From Protonemura montana (taxonomy: Eukaryota; Arthropoda; Insecta; Plecoptera; Nemouridae): a stretch of DNA of 64,000 nt. Below the pieces are notes generated by a model that saw only the letters and a list, made by a program, of their open reading frames with translations, was not told the DNA's origin and did not search any database. The DNA is taken from assembly GCA_947568835.1 (NCBI GenBank), contig OX387605.1, positions 620,001 to 684,000 on the forward strand. Reading direction: 5' to 3'. The stretch's first letter is position 1. Every line of letters begins with the position of its first letter. Positions 10,695 to 21,800 of this stretch are shown piece after piece. Made by a program: the position numbers and the translations under genes.

Positions 10695-11275
10695 GTTAAA
10701 ATCTTATTTAAATTGCAAACGCTTGCAACGTGCGTGGTATTTTATTATTACAAACACTAATAAAGTCTCAAAAATTGATGTCCAAACGGGGACATCCCAT
10801 TACACAATGCGGGGACATCAAAAACACTAAAAAAGTCTCAAAAACCCAGTGTTCAAGTAGCTCAATTGGTTAGAGCAACACCTGCGACAGGTGGAGATCG
10901 GGGTCCAAGTAGCTCAATTGGTTAGAGCAACACCTGCGACAGGTGGAGATCAGGGTCCAAGTAGCTCAATTGGTTAGAGCAACACCCGTGACAGGTGGAG
11001 ATCGGGGTCCAAGTAGCTCAATTGGTTAGAGCTACACCCGCGACAGGTAGAGATCGGGGTCCAAGTAGCTCAATTGGTTAGAGCAACACCCGCGACAGGT
11101 GGAGATCGGGGTCCAAGTAGCTCAATTGGTTAGAGCTACACCCGCGACAGGTAGAGATCGGGGTCCAAGTAGCTCAATTGGTTAGAGCAACACCCGCGAC
11201 AGGTGAAGATCAGGGCTTGAGTCCCCTTTTGGGCATCAATATTTAAGACGGTTATAGTGTTGATAATAATAAGGT
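10695..11275 (+). mobile_element. R1 SINE with 7 tandem core units
   Basis: Seven 52-bp cores (GTCCAAGTAGCTCAATTGG...GGTGGAGATCGGG) between degraded R1 flanks. Two units carry GAGCTACACCC and AGGTAGAGATC variants alternating with the standard unit, so multi-unit blocks were copied together. Confidence 0.85.
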
Positions 11276-11445
11276 GACAGCATACTTTGTAGAAAGAAGC
11301 TGAGCTTGTAAAATAATGAAAGCTGGATTGCAAGGGTCGAGCTTGTATTGGCCGTGCATAATAAATTAATACACGACAGTCATATGCTAAGAAATATTTA
11401 TTTTTCCGTAAAGACTAGCTAGAGTTTAGGAAGCCACGCCTTGCC

Positions 11446-14400
11446 CTAGGACGCCTGCACCTCTTGCTGCCAGGACGCCCGCGCCTGCTTGCCCAGCGTG
11501 ATCGCCTGAGCGAAGAGACTGCAGTACAGGCGCACTGTGACAGGCGTGTCATCGTTCCCGGGCACCGGGTAAGTGACCAGGTTGGGGTTGCAGTTGGAGT
11601 CCACTATACCCACCGTTGGGATCAACATCTTGGCTGAGTCACGCACCTGAGCACAAAGAAAACGCAAGCGTTACTTTGTGTCTATGTACTTCAGTATCGA
11701 CTGGCATAAACATCGAATATTCATTTTTGTTAACAAAAATTATTTGAAATGGGTATTGAATGCTTAGTAATGAACAACCAAATTTTCAAATTTTCAAATT
11801 TTCAAATTTTCAAAGAATCTCTATGGGGAGAAACGTGGGAAGTTAGTAGATGGATTGGCGAGACTCCGAGAGAAGAGAACCACCTTAGATTATGTGGTTC
11901 TTTTGTTATTGGAAAATTGTCAGGACTGCTCTTACCCTTGATAAAGTAACAGGTACAAGTTACGAAACGTTGGGAAATTTAGTTGTTCTTCACTTAGCAT
12001 TGAAAACCCAGTTGAAATAGTTTTTGTTAAAACTTGTGCTAAGTTTACATCAAGTAGACATGAGTTGAAAAACAATTAAATTAATTGTCTTGATTGTGAT
12101 CTAAAAATGCAGTAGCAATTATACCTAAAAATGGTTGTCTTAGCTTGTAATAATGTTTAAAAATAGCACATCTTTGTCAGTGACTTGCATTTGATATCAA
12201 AGTCACACTCAAAACCCACCTCATGAGCGGAGAATCATTTCTGAAGACTAAAACCGTTGAGTGCAGGTTCTAGGTAGAGAAACAACGTCAATGTTACAGT
12301 CTCTGCGTGAAAGATGGCCGCCAAATAACTACCTTACCGACAAAAATGCAGAGTACCGGAACATCACGTTAAGTGGAGCCACTGTCGTATGAAATTTAAT
12401 TTAGACATTTTTCGTAGGTTACTCGCTTTTTAATATCGCTACGTGTTTATCAATCGTTGAGGTAAACATTGATGGAGATTTTTTGAGCACGAAAAGTCTC
12501 ACAAGCGAATTAACCTACGAGAAATATCGAAATTAAATTTCATACGACAGTGACTCCACTTAACGTGATGTTCCGGTACTCTGCATTTTTGTCGGTAAGG
12601 TAGTCATTTGGCGGCCATCTTTCACGCAGAGACTGTAACATTGACGTTCTGTCTCTACCCAGAACCTACACTCAACGGTTTCAACCAATTGCATGCACTT
12701 AAAGAGACTTCGTAACCAGCGTCAATATATTCAGGTGAAATCTGATTTAAATTGCAAACGCTTACAATGTGCGGGGTATTATCAACACTATAATTAATTA
12801 TACCTGTTTGGGAATCAATTTTTAAGACGGTTAAAGTGTTCATAATAATAAAATACCCTGCGTCAATCATTCATCCTCAAGGAACGCAAAGATGGCAAAA
12901 CGATTCAGACGAGTTAACGACTTTAAGGGCAGTCGCATCGGTGCATCGTAGCTGGTAAATTTATGCTAGAACCAATGTAACCCAATATGAGTTACATGGA
13001 CCTAGCTGTAACCTACGCTAACCTACGCTGACCTAGGCTGACCTACGCTAACCTACGCTCACCTACGCCAACCTACGCTGACCTACGCTAACCTACGCTG
13101 ACCTAGGCTGACCTACGCTAACCTACGCTCACCTACGCCAACCTACGCTGACCTACGCTGACCTACGCTGACCTACGCTGACCTACGCTGACCTACGCTA
13201 ACCTACGCTAACCTACGCTAACCTACGCTGACCTACGCTGACCTACGCTGACCTACGCTAACCTACGCTGACCTACGCCAACCTACGCTAACCTACGCTA
13301 ACCTACGCTGAGCTACGCTCACCTACGCCAACCTACGCTGACCTACGCTGACCTACGCTGACCTACGCTGACCTACACAAACCTACGCTGACCTACGCTG
13401 ACCTACGCTGACCTACGCCAACCTACGCTGACCTACACAAACCTACGCTGACCTACGCTGACCTACGCTAACCTACGCTAACCTACGCTGAATTACACAA
13501 ACCTACGCTGACCTACGCTGACCTACGCTGACCTACGCAAACCTACACTGACCTACGCAAACCTACGCTGACCTACGCTGTCACCTACGCTGACCTACGC
13601 TGACCTACGCTGACCTACGCTGACCTACGCTCACCTACGCAAACCTATGCTAAGCTATGCTGCGTGGATTGTGAGTTCTCGTCCCATGAATCTCGCTCCT
13701 CTTCAAGTAGTTACCGCTATGTGCTGGGTCAAGATGTTGTTGAGGGTGTTGAGGAAGATGACGAGGTCTGGCAACCGTGTGGTGGCACCAAACTGCAGCT
13801 CAGCGTTGGTGAAGACTCCGCCGCGCCAGAACCTACCAATCAAGATCAAGACGTAACAAAAACTATTTCAACTGGGTTTTGAATGCTAAGTGAAGAACAA
13901 CTAAATTTCCCAATGTTTTGTAACTTGTACCTGTTACTTTATCAAGGGTAAGAGCAGTCCTGACAATTTTCCAATAACAAAAGAACCGCACAAAATTATA
14001 ACAATTACCAAGTTCAAGCTTCCTAAATGCATCTAAATAAAATAATCAGGGTCAATAACTCAAAAACTAACATATTTTGTATTTTCTGTAATAAAATCCC
14101 GAACAAATGGGCGTGTTTTTGACGTGACTACGTCTTAAAGCGCATTATATAGGGAGGCATGTACGGATTTGCTCTACAAAATGTCCAATGTGTAACAACA
14201 GCCTACAGCCTACAGGAAACAAAGGACAGAATGCAATTTATTATCATTCAATAGTTCAGATAATTCTCTAGAAGTACTTTTTTTTTATTTTCGATAAACA
14301 AAATATTGGAGGCGTGAGAGGAGGCGGCGTTTTTAGCACTCGTCATTAGACTAATGCAAAATAAAATATATATATCGCAAGATGGCACTTCCATCCCAAT

Positions 14401-17400
14401 CTGTAAAGTCCTTCAGCATGTAAATTAGATATGAAAACACAACCCAAATAAAGAGAGATGTAAGACTTGCATGTGAAGTATGGTCAGTACTGTAGTTGAC
14501 CTACGTGCCTACGCGATAGTTGAACGTAGTCAAGCTTAAATATCGGCCGTATCAACAAGATACAGCCACACCCGGTTTTTACACACGTACCGCGTGTGTG
14601 CGTATTCCCCGCAGCTTTGTGCCGCGCGCTCCACGAGATGAGAGTTCTGTGCTCCGCGGGACACGAAGAGCACGACGCCGCCGCGCGCAGCGGTGTGTGC
14701 CGTGACGTTCAGAGCGCGCGCAAGGTGCACCGCGGTCACGTCAAGGTCAAACACCTACGCAGACAAAACAAGCTTCGTAACCACAGACATAAACAGATCA
14801 CTTGTTTTAAATCTTGTTTGAATTGCAAACCAACGCTTCCAATGCGCAGGGTATTTTATTATTGGGAACACAAAAAACGTATCAAGAATTGATGTCTTAA
14901 CAGAGACTTGAACCCCGATCTCCACCTGTTGCGGGTGTTGCTCTAACCAATTGAGCTACTTGGACCCCGATCTCCACCTGTCACGGGTGTTGCTCTAACC
15001 AATTGAGCTACTTGGACCCCGATCTCCACCTGTCACGGGTGTTGCTCTAACCAATTGAGCTACTTGGACCCCGATATCCACCTGTCGCGGGTGTTGCTCT
15101 AACCAATTGAGCTACTTGGACCCTGATCTCCACCTGTCACGGGTGTTGCTCTAACTAATTGAGCTACTTGGACCCCGATCTCCACCTGTCGCGGGTGTTG
15201 CTCTAACCAATTGAGCTACTTGGACCCCGATCTCCACCTGTCACGGGTGTTGCTCTAACTAATTGAGCTACTTGGACCCCGATATCCACCTGTCGCGGGT
15301 GTTGCTCTAACCAATTGAGCTACTTGGACCCTGATCTCCACCTGTCACGGGTGTTGCTCTAACTAATTGAGCTACTTGGACCCCGATCTCCATCTGTCGC
15401 GGGTGTTGCTCTAACCAATTGAGCTACTTGGACCCTGATCTCCACCTGTCACGGGTGTTGCTCTAACCAATTGAGCTACTTGGACCCTGATCTCCACCTG
15501 TCACGGGTGTTGCTCTAACTAATTGAGCTACTTGGACCCCGATCTCCACCTGTCGCGGGTGTTGCTCTAACCAATTGAGCTACTTGGACCCCGATCTCCA
15601 CCTGTCACGGGTGTTGCTCTAACTAATTGAGCTACTTGGACCCCGATCTCCACCTGTCGCGGGTGTTGCTCTTACCAATTGAGCTACTTGGACCCCGATC
15701 TCCACCTGTCGCGGGTGTTGCTCTAACCAATTGAGCTACTTGGACCCCGATCTCCACCTGTCGCGGGTGTTGCTCTAACCAATTGAGCTACTTGGACCCC
15801 GATCTCCACCTGTCACGGGTGTTGCTCTAACTAATTGAGCTACTTGGACCCCGATCTCCACCTGTCGCGGGTGTTGCTCTAACCAATTGAGCTACTTGGA
15901 CCCCGATCTCCACCTGTCGCGGGTGTTGCTCTAACCAATTGAGCTACTTGGACCCCGATCTCCACCTGTCGCGGGTGTTGCTCTAACCAATTGAGCTACT
16001 TGGACCCCGATCTCCACCTGTCACGGGTGTTGCTCCAACCAATTGAGCTACTTGGACCCCGATCACCACCTGTCGCGGGTGTTGCTCTAACCAATTGAGC
16101 TACTTGGACCCCGATCTCCACCTGTCGCGGGTGTTGCTCTAACCAATTGAGCTACTTGGACCCCGATCTCCACCTGTCGCAGGTGTTGCTCCAACCAATT
16201 GAGCTACTTGGACCCTGATCTCCACCTGTCGCAGGTGTTGCTCTAACCAATTGAGCTACTTGGACCCCGATCTCCACCTGTCGCAGGTGTTGCTCTAACC
16301 AATTGAGCTACTTGGACCCCGATCTCAACCTGTCGCGGGTGTTGCTCTAACCAATTGAGCTACTTGGACCCTGATCTCCACCTGTCGCAGGTGTTGCTCT
16401 AACCAATTGAGCTACTTGGACCCCGATCTCAACCTGTCGCGGGTGTTGCTCTAACCAATTGAGCTACTTGGACCCCGATCCCCACCTGTCACGGGTGTTG
16501 CTTTAACCAATTGAGCTACTTGGACCCCGATCTCCACCTGTCACGGGTGTTGCTCTAACCAATTGAGCTACTTGGACCCCAATCTCCACCTGTCGCGGGT
16601 GTTGCTCTAACCAACTGAGCTACTTGGACATCAAATAAAAATTTAAAACTAGAAATTGATTGATATTTTTCCTGATTAAGTAAAGTATAAGATTTAGTTT
16701 GACTTATCAACTAAATGTGTTTCTTACAAGATGTCCCAGTCGGGAGCCGAAGAGGAACGGTGTCATGCGTGGGTCCAGGGATCCTTGCCGGTGACCGAGG
16801 TGCACCCGAGCCTCCGCCAGCTGACGGACTGTGAACAGGCGTCGCACCCCGAAGAAGTCCTCGTGAGCCAGCGCTTGTTGCTCTTTGTCTGTTGACACAA
16901 AGCCTTGGCATGGACCAACGTGTTTCATTACTAATAGGCAAGATTAGTTCCCAGCAGTTCCGAGCTGATACCAGCAGTTCCTAGCAGTTCCCACTAGTTC
17001 CTAGCAGTTTCCAGGAGTTCCTAGCCGTTGTCAGCAGTTCCCAGCAGTTCCCAGTAGTTCCTAGCAGTTCCCAGCAGTTCCCAGCAGTTCCCAGTAGTTC
17101 CTAGTAGTTCCTAGCAGTTCCTAGCAGTTCCTAGCAGTTTCCAGCAGTTCCCAGCAGTTCCCAGCAGTTCCCAGTAGTTCCTAGCAGTTCCCAGTAGTTC
17201 CCAGTAGTTCCTAGCAGTTCATAGCAGTTCCTAGCAGTTCCCAGTAGTTCCCAGTAGTTCCTGGCAGTTCCTAGCAGTTCCCAGCAGTTCCCAGCAGTTC
17301 CCAGCAGTTCCCAGCAGTTCCCAGTAGTTCCTAGCAGTTCCCAGTAGTTCCCAGTAGTTCCTAGCAGTTCATAGCAGTTCCTAGCAGTTCCCAGTAGTTC

Positions 17401-17755
17401 CTAGTAGTTCCTGGCAGTTCCTTGCAGTTCCTAGCAGTTCCCAGCAGTTCCTAGCAGTTCCCAGTAGTTCCTGGCAGTTCCTAGCAGTTTCCAGCAGTTT
17501 CTAGCAGTTCCCAGCTGTTTCTAGCAGTCCCTGGCTGATAATAGCTGATACTAGCAGTTCCTAGCAGTTCCTAGCAGTTCCTAGCAGTTCCTAGCTCTAA
17601 TTGCCGAATTCTGTTTCAATGAATGTACCTGCGATGGACAGCGCTTGTGGCTCCATCGGCTCTGTCGCGGCTGCGGGCTGAACTTGCGTTGAAAGCCGAG
17701 CGCTCGAAGTCAACGACCCACGCAGGGAGGACAGCAGCCTCATTCCCCTCGACAT
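11446..17755 (-). CDS. MRPS2: Mitochondrial ribosomal protein S2 (uS2m)
   Basis: Five minus-strand exons: 17755-17629, 16888-16728, 14754-14591, 13832-13715 and 11646-11446. They total 771 nt (256 aa plus stop) with phases 1,0,2,0. Exon 1 (ATG 17755, [20 protein letters not shown]) is a classical mitochondrial presequence. Exon 2 has [20 protein letters not shown] then HLGHRQG; exon 3 [20 protein letters not shown] then CGEYAHTR; exon 4 [20 protein letters not shown] then [10 protein letters not shown]; exon 5 [20 protein letters not shown] then PGNDD. All are hallmarks of uS2. The product is part of the mitochondrial small ribosomal subunit. Introns 1, 2 and 4 are largely tandem repeat. Minus-strand AATAAA at 11397-11402. 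Confidence 0.96.
11725..12070 (+). mobile_element. R3 element fragment
   Basis: In MRPS2 intron 4. Carries the R3 markers TGTGGTTCTTTTGTTATTGG, CCTTGATAAAGTAACAGG, GTTACGAAACGTTGGG and CTTAGCATTGAAAACCCAG. A 5' stretch has TTCAAATTT repeated four times (about 11780-11813). Confidence 0.7.
12254..12678. mobile_element. Foldback MITE (R4), copy 2
   Basis: Same long arms as the copy at 6668-7091, beginning CCGTTGAGTGCAGGTTCTAG and ending with the complement CTACACTCAACGG. Lies in MRPS2 intron 4. Non-coding. Comparison of the two copies gives the element ends. Confidence 0.85.
12735..12865. mobile_element. R1 SINE remnant, core deleted
   Basis: R1 tail (TTTAAATTGCAAACGCTTAC) and 3' region (ATCAATTTTTAAGACGGTTA) in inverted arrangement without a tRNA core. 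Confidence 0.55.
13005..13660. repeat. 10-bp minisatellite, unit ACCTACGCTG, about 65 copies
   Basis: A nearly uninterrupted 10-bp array with A, C or G variants at the last positions (CTG, CTA, CTC, CCA, CAA) and one 2-base insertion near 13580. It occupies the 5' end of MRPS2 intron 4, ending about 50 bp from the exon 4 donor. Confidence 0.95.
13855..14110 (-). mobile_element. R3 element fragment
   Basis: Reverse-orientation R3 in MRPS2 intron 3 (AAAACTATTTCAACTGGGTT, TTGTAACTTGTACCTGTTAC, AAGGGTAAGAGCAGTCCTG). Its terminal marker begins about 20 bp from the exon 4 acceptor. Confidence 0.7.
14800..16632 (-). mobile_element. R1 SINE with about 33 tandem tRNA-like cores
   Basis: The largest R1 expansion: about 1.7 kb of the 52-bp core on the minus strand (read on + as CTAACCAATTGAGCTACTTGG). 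It starts from a single R1 3' end at about 14,800-14,930. Alternating CACGGG and CGCGGG variants show blocks copied as pairs or triples. The array fills most of MRPS2 intron 2 (14755-16727). Confidence 0.92.
16950..17598. repeat. 10-bp minisatellite, unit CCAGCAGTTC / CTAGTAGTTC, about 64 copies
   Basis: A second 10-bp array, unrelated in sequence to the one at 13005, filling nearly all of MRPS2 intron 1 (16889-17628). Variation is mainly at CC/CT and GCAG/GTAG. It leaves about 30 bp to the donor and 60 bp to the acceptor. Confidence 0.95.
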
Positions 17756-18853
17756 CTGCAAGATGGCGGAAAGATACGTTGAAAAGTCTGATTTAAATTG
17801 CTAATGCATGCAATGTGCAAATTATTTTACTATCAGGAGCACTAATAACCTCTCAAAAATTGGTTCTTCTCTTTAGAGATCTGTCATTCTCATCAAATAC
17901 ACTAAAACCCACTCGAAAATAATATGTCCAAGTAGCTCAATTGGTTAGAGCAACACCCGCGACAGGTGGAGATCGGGGTCCAAGTAGCTCAATTGGTTAG
18001 AGCAACACCCGCGACAGGTGGAGATCGGGGTCCAAGTAGCTCAATTGGTTAGAGCAACACCCGCGACAGGTGGAGATCGGGGTCCAAGTAGCTCAATTGG
18101 TTAGAGCAACACCCGCGACAGGTGGAGATCGGGGTCCAAGTAGCTCAATTGGTTAGAGCAACACCCACGACAGGTGGAGATCGGGGTCCAAGTTGCTCAA
18201 TTGGTTAGAGCAACACCCGCGACAGGTGGAGATCGGGCTCCAAGTAGCTCAATTGGTTAGAGTAACATCCGCGACAGATTGGGGTCCAAGTAGCTCAATT
18301 GGTTAGAGCAACACCCGTGACAGGTGGAGATCGGGGTCCAAGTAGCTCAATTGGTTAGAGCAACACCCGTGACAGGTGGAGATCGGGGTCCAAGTAGCTC
18401 AATTGGTTATAGCAACACCCGCGACAGGTGGAAATCGGGGTCCAAGTAGCTCAATTAGTTAGAGCAACACCCGCGACAGGTGGAGATCGGGGTTCGAGTC
18501 CCCGTTTGGGCATCAATTTTTGAGAGGATATTAGTGTTTATAATTAAAAAATAGAATGCTAAATTAGTGGTTGGTTTCTTACCAACACTTCAACTTCCCT
18601 TTACTCAAGAATCATCGAGGACCAAACTTTCTCGAAAGCCGGGAATGGATAGCATGGATGGAATGGAATGCATAGCCGAGGGTAGAACGTGAATCTCTTC
18701 AATAAAATGCAGCATTGTTTGCAGCAAAGCAGCCAACAATGCGTTGTGAACTGATTTGAAACAACAGAGAGTCTGACAGTAACTAGGACGACCTGCTACG
18801 AACGAGAGGACTGCGATGCCCAACGAGAGCAACTAGCGCCCTGGTGGCCGGAC
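17756..18853. promoter_or_regulatory. Intergenic / divergent promoter region, MRPS2 and unnamed gene
   Basis: About 1.1 kb between divergent starts, mostly occupied by an R1 SINE. The unique remainder (17,756-17,785 and about 18,550-18,853) must hold both promoters if the unnamed gene starts at 18854. No element was recognised. Confidence 0.35.
17785..18550 (+). mobile_element. R1 SINE with about 11 core units
   Basis: Upstream of MRPS2, between it and the unnamed + gene. Eleven 52-bp cores; one (near 18,270) is shortened by about 10 bp and one has TTGCTCAATTGG. The last unit keeps the full T arm GGTTCGAGTCCCCG and acceptor half. Confidence 0.88.
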
Positions 18854-21800
18854 ATGGAAGCAAGGGCACACGCCCACAAGGACTTCACGCAGGACTTGGA
18901 CTTTACTCGACGCTTCGGTGACGCTAGGTTCTCAGACTTCACCTTTCAGAGGTCAGCAACGACCCAACAAAGAGACGAGGCTTATAGTTGATGGCATGGA
19001 TGGGAATGTCAACTTGCTCTTTTATTGGATTTCGACTCAAAATAGAGCCCAGTATTGGGAAGAAAAATGGCCAAAAATCATCACATCAATTTGACAAAAA
19101 ACTATTTGAACTGGATTTTGAATGCTAAGTAAAGAACAAATAAATTTCCCATTAGATCAGTTTGCCAATGATCTGATAGAAGTCTTACCTGGCGGTTCTG
19201 TGTTTGCATAGAAATATCCAAACTTATTGGTAAATAGTTTACTAATTGCTAATGGCCATCAGACCTGTATTCTCCAGCCAATTATACCGACCGCCGACCC
19301 AATTATAATTGCCCTAAAAAAAACTATTTTTACTTTAGTTACTTAGCAAGTTTACTATTCAATTAGCAGTACCTGCTGCCTGACGGCCGCTGTTGATGTT
19401 GAGGGAGTTTTGTCAGATGCCCTTTTCCAAAGCCTCTTATACCCGGACCACAACTAAGAGTACTAAGAAAAATGCCCTTCAGACTTCATGAAGCCTTTTG
19501 GCTCTGCGCCAAAATTCTGCTACGCCAGTAAAAATTTGCCAATATTTACGCTAGGTACGAACCGATGTAGCACAATTTCACGCGTTTTTAACAAAATTTC
19601 ACAATTTCTATAAAGATTTACGCTGGCATTGCGACATCACAGATGCCCAGATGCAAACTAATTTTAGGGTTTTTATATAAAGTTAATATTTATTTTGAGA
19701 AAAAATTTTACATTTGCCTTAACTTTTGTAGAAAGGACAGCTTTGTGTCAGAGAATGTAAGAAATGACTTGACACAGTTTAGCTGGGAAACGCCAGGGAG
19801 CGGTTGGATGTAGCAATGTGCTCTTAAATACATCATTCTTTGAGCCTGCTGGCAAGGGAGATCCGATTCTGTACCAACATTTATTCTGATTCTCTGGGCA
19901 TCCCAAAGTGTATATTCCAATTTTATCAGATTTTGGGCTTATTTCCTCACATCATTCGTCAAGAAAGAGGTCATGTCTATGATGGTCACCCATCCAATAC
20001 CTGACTCAGCACAGTGTTACTTAACTTTCATCCCTCCAACCTCTCTCCCAAACATGTGTATGATGGTCACCCATCCAATACCTGACTCAGCACAGTGTTG
20101 CTTAACTTTCATCCCTCCAACCTCTCTCCCAAACAGAACTGGTCATGTGTATGATGGTCACCCATCCAATACCTGACCCAGCGCAGTGTTGCTTAACTTT
20201 CATCCCGCCAACCTCTCTCCCAAACAGAACTGGTCATGTGTATGATGGTCACCCATCCAATACCTGACCTAGCGCAGTGTTGCTTAACTTTCATCCCGCC
20301 AACCTCTCTCCCAAACAGAACTGGTCATGTGTATGATTGTCACCCATTCAATACCTGACCCAGCGCAGTGTTGCTTAACTTTCATCCCGCCAACCTCTCT
20401 CCCAAACAGAACTGGTCATGCGTATGATGGTCACCCATCCAATACCTGACCCAGCGCAGAGTTGCTTAACTTTCATCCCTTTTCATCAAGAAAGGTACAC
20501 ATAACCAGGTTTGTCACTGGTTTTCCCTCCTAATTACGAGGCTGTTTTTGCAGAGATTCGGGAGACTCGGACGATCAACTGCGACTCAGCAAACAGCTGT
20601 GGGACCGACGCTGGAGTCGCTGGTGGGGCTACAGCTGGCGCCGCAAGCGCGACCTTGCACTGCGTCACCAGCGATATCTCAATAACCGAGAACGCTTTCT
20701 TCGGTGAGTTCCTTCCAACAGTTACTTTGTCAATGTTGGTAGAAACTGTACGAATATATTTGATTCTTTGATTAGATTTGATGAATCTGTCAAGGTGTAG
20801 AAACGGTTATTGAAAGCGAATCCAAGCGATAGATCTAATGAATCTAATGAATCTAGTGAGTTTGATTCAGAACTGTTTGCGGTTATGCAGTAACTGGTGC
20901 GGGTTATGTTTTAAAAGGAATGGAAGTTTAACAACTGGTTTCTTGTTTGCTTCTAGCTGAGCGAGATTAAGTGGAGCAGTTTACGTGAGGGTAGTTTTGT
21001 GCACAGTTCCTAGAAGAATAGATTAGGGATGAAGTTAGGTTTTCAAGTTTGTTGGCAGTCCGTCTTCTGGAGATGCCGGCTTGGCTTGCTGGGTTGGGCC
21101 TGGAGAGGTAAGCGTGATAAAAGATGGATAGAAGTTGATAGAAGTGAGAACAATATAAGATAAAGGCACCAAGCTCGACTGATTGGAGTAACAGTTCAAA
21201 GTAATAGATTGTCTGTGCTGTTTAACGACGCACTGTTTTGACATCTTGCCATGTGGCACTAGTCTAATGGCGTCAGTGAATGAGTGGATGATGATGAGGA
21301 TGATGATGAATCTAGCCTAGGCTAGAAGAGAGGAGGGGAAACAAGGTGCCGGCACGTAGCCTACTCCTGTCGAAGACCAAGGGGACCACCGGCTTATCGT
21401 TCCTTTCGAAGGACGGTACAATGCGAACAACAGGATTCCTCCACAAATCCATGCTGTCGAGAGGTTGATAAGCAAGGCGAGTGAAGTTGCTGTCGAGAGG
21501 TTGATAAGCAAGGTGAGTGAAGTTGCTGTCGAGAGGTTGATAAGCAAGGTGAGTGAAGTTGCTGTCAAGAGGTTGATAAGCAAGGCGAGTGAAGTTGCTG
21601 TCGAGAGGTTGATAAGCAAGGTGAGTGAAGTTGCTGTCGAGAGGTTGATAAGCAAGGCGAGTGAAGTTGCTGTCGAGAGGTTGATAAGCAAGGCGAGTGA
21701 AGTTGCTGTCGAGAGGTTGATAAGCAAGGCGAGTGAAGTTGCTGTCAAGAGGTTGATAAGCAAGGCGAGTGAAGTTGCTGTCGAGAGGTTGATAAGCAAG

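Larger units (their letters stand above)
9683..11445. other. DHRS7-MRPS2 convergent intergenic region
   Basis: Holds the DHRS7 3' UTR to about 10,145 and R1 copies at 10,274-10,583 and 10,695-11,275. The MRPS2 3' UTR has a minus-strand AATAAA at 11397-11402. No further gene seen. Confidence 0.6.

Noticed and set aside
14900..16630. A cluster of about 33 tRNA genes
   Set aside because: Each unit has an A box and anticodon-like arm but no T arm, B box or 3' acceptor strand, and the anticodon loop lacks the usual U33; it is an expanded SINE core.
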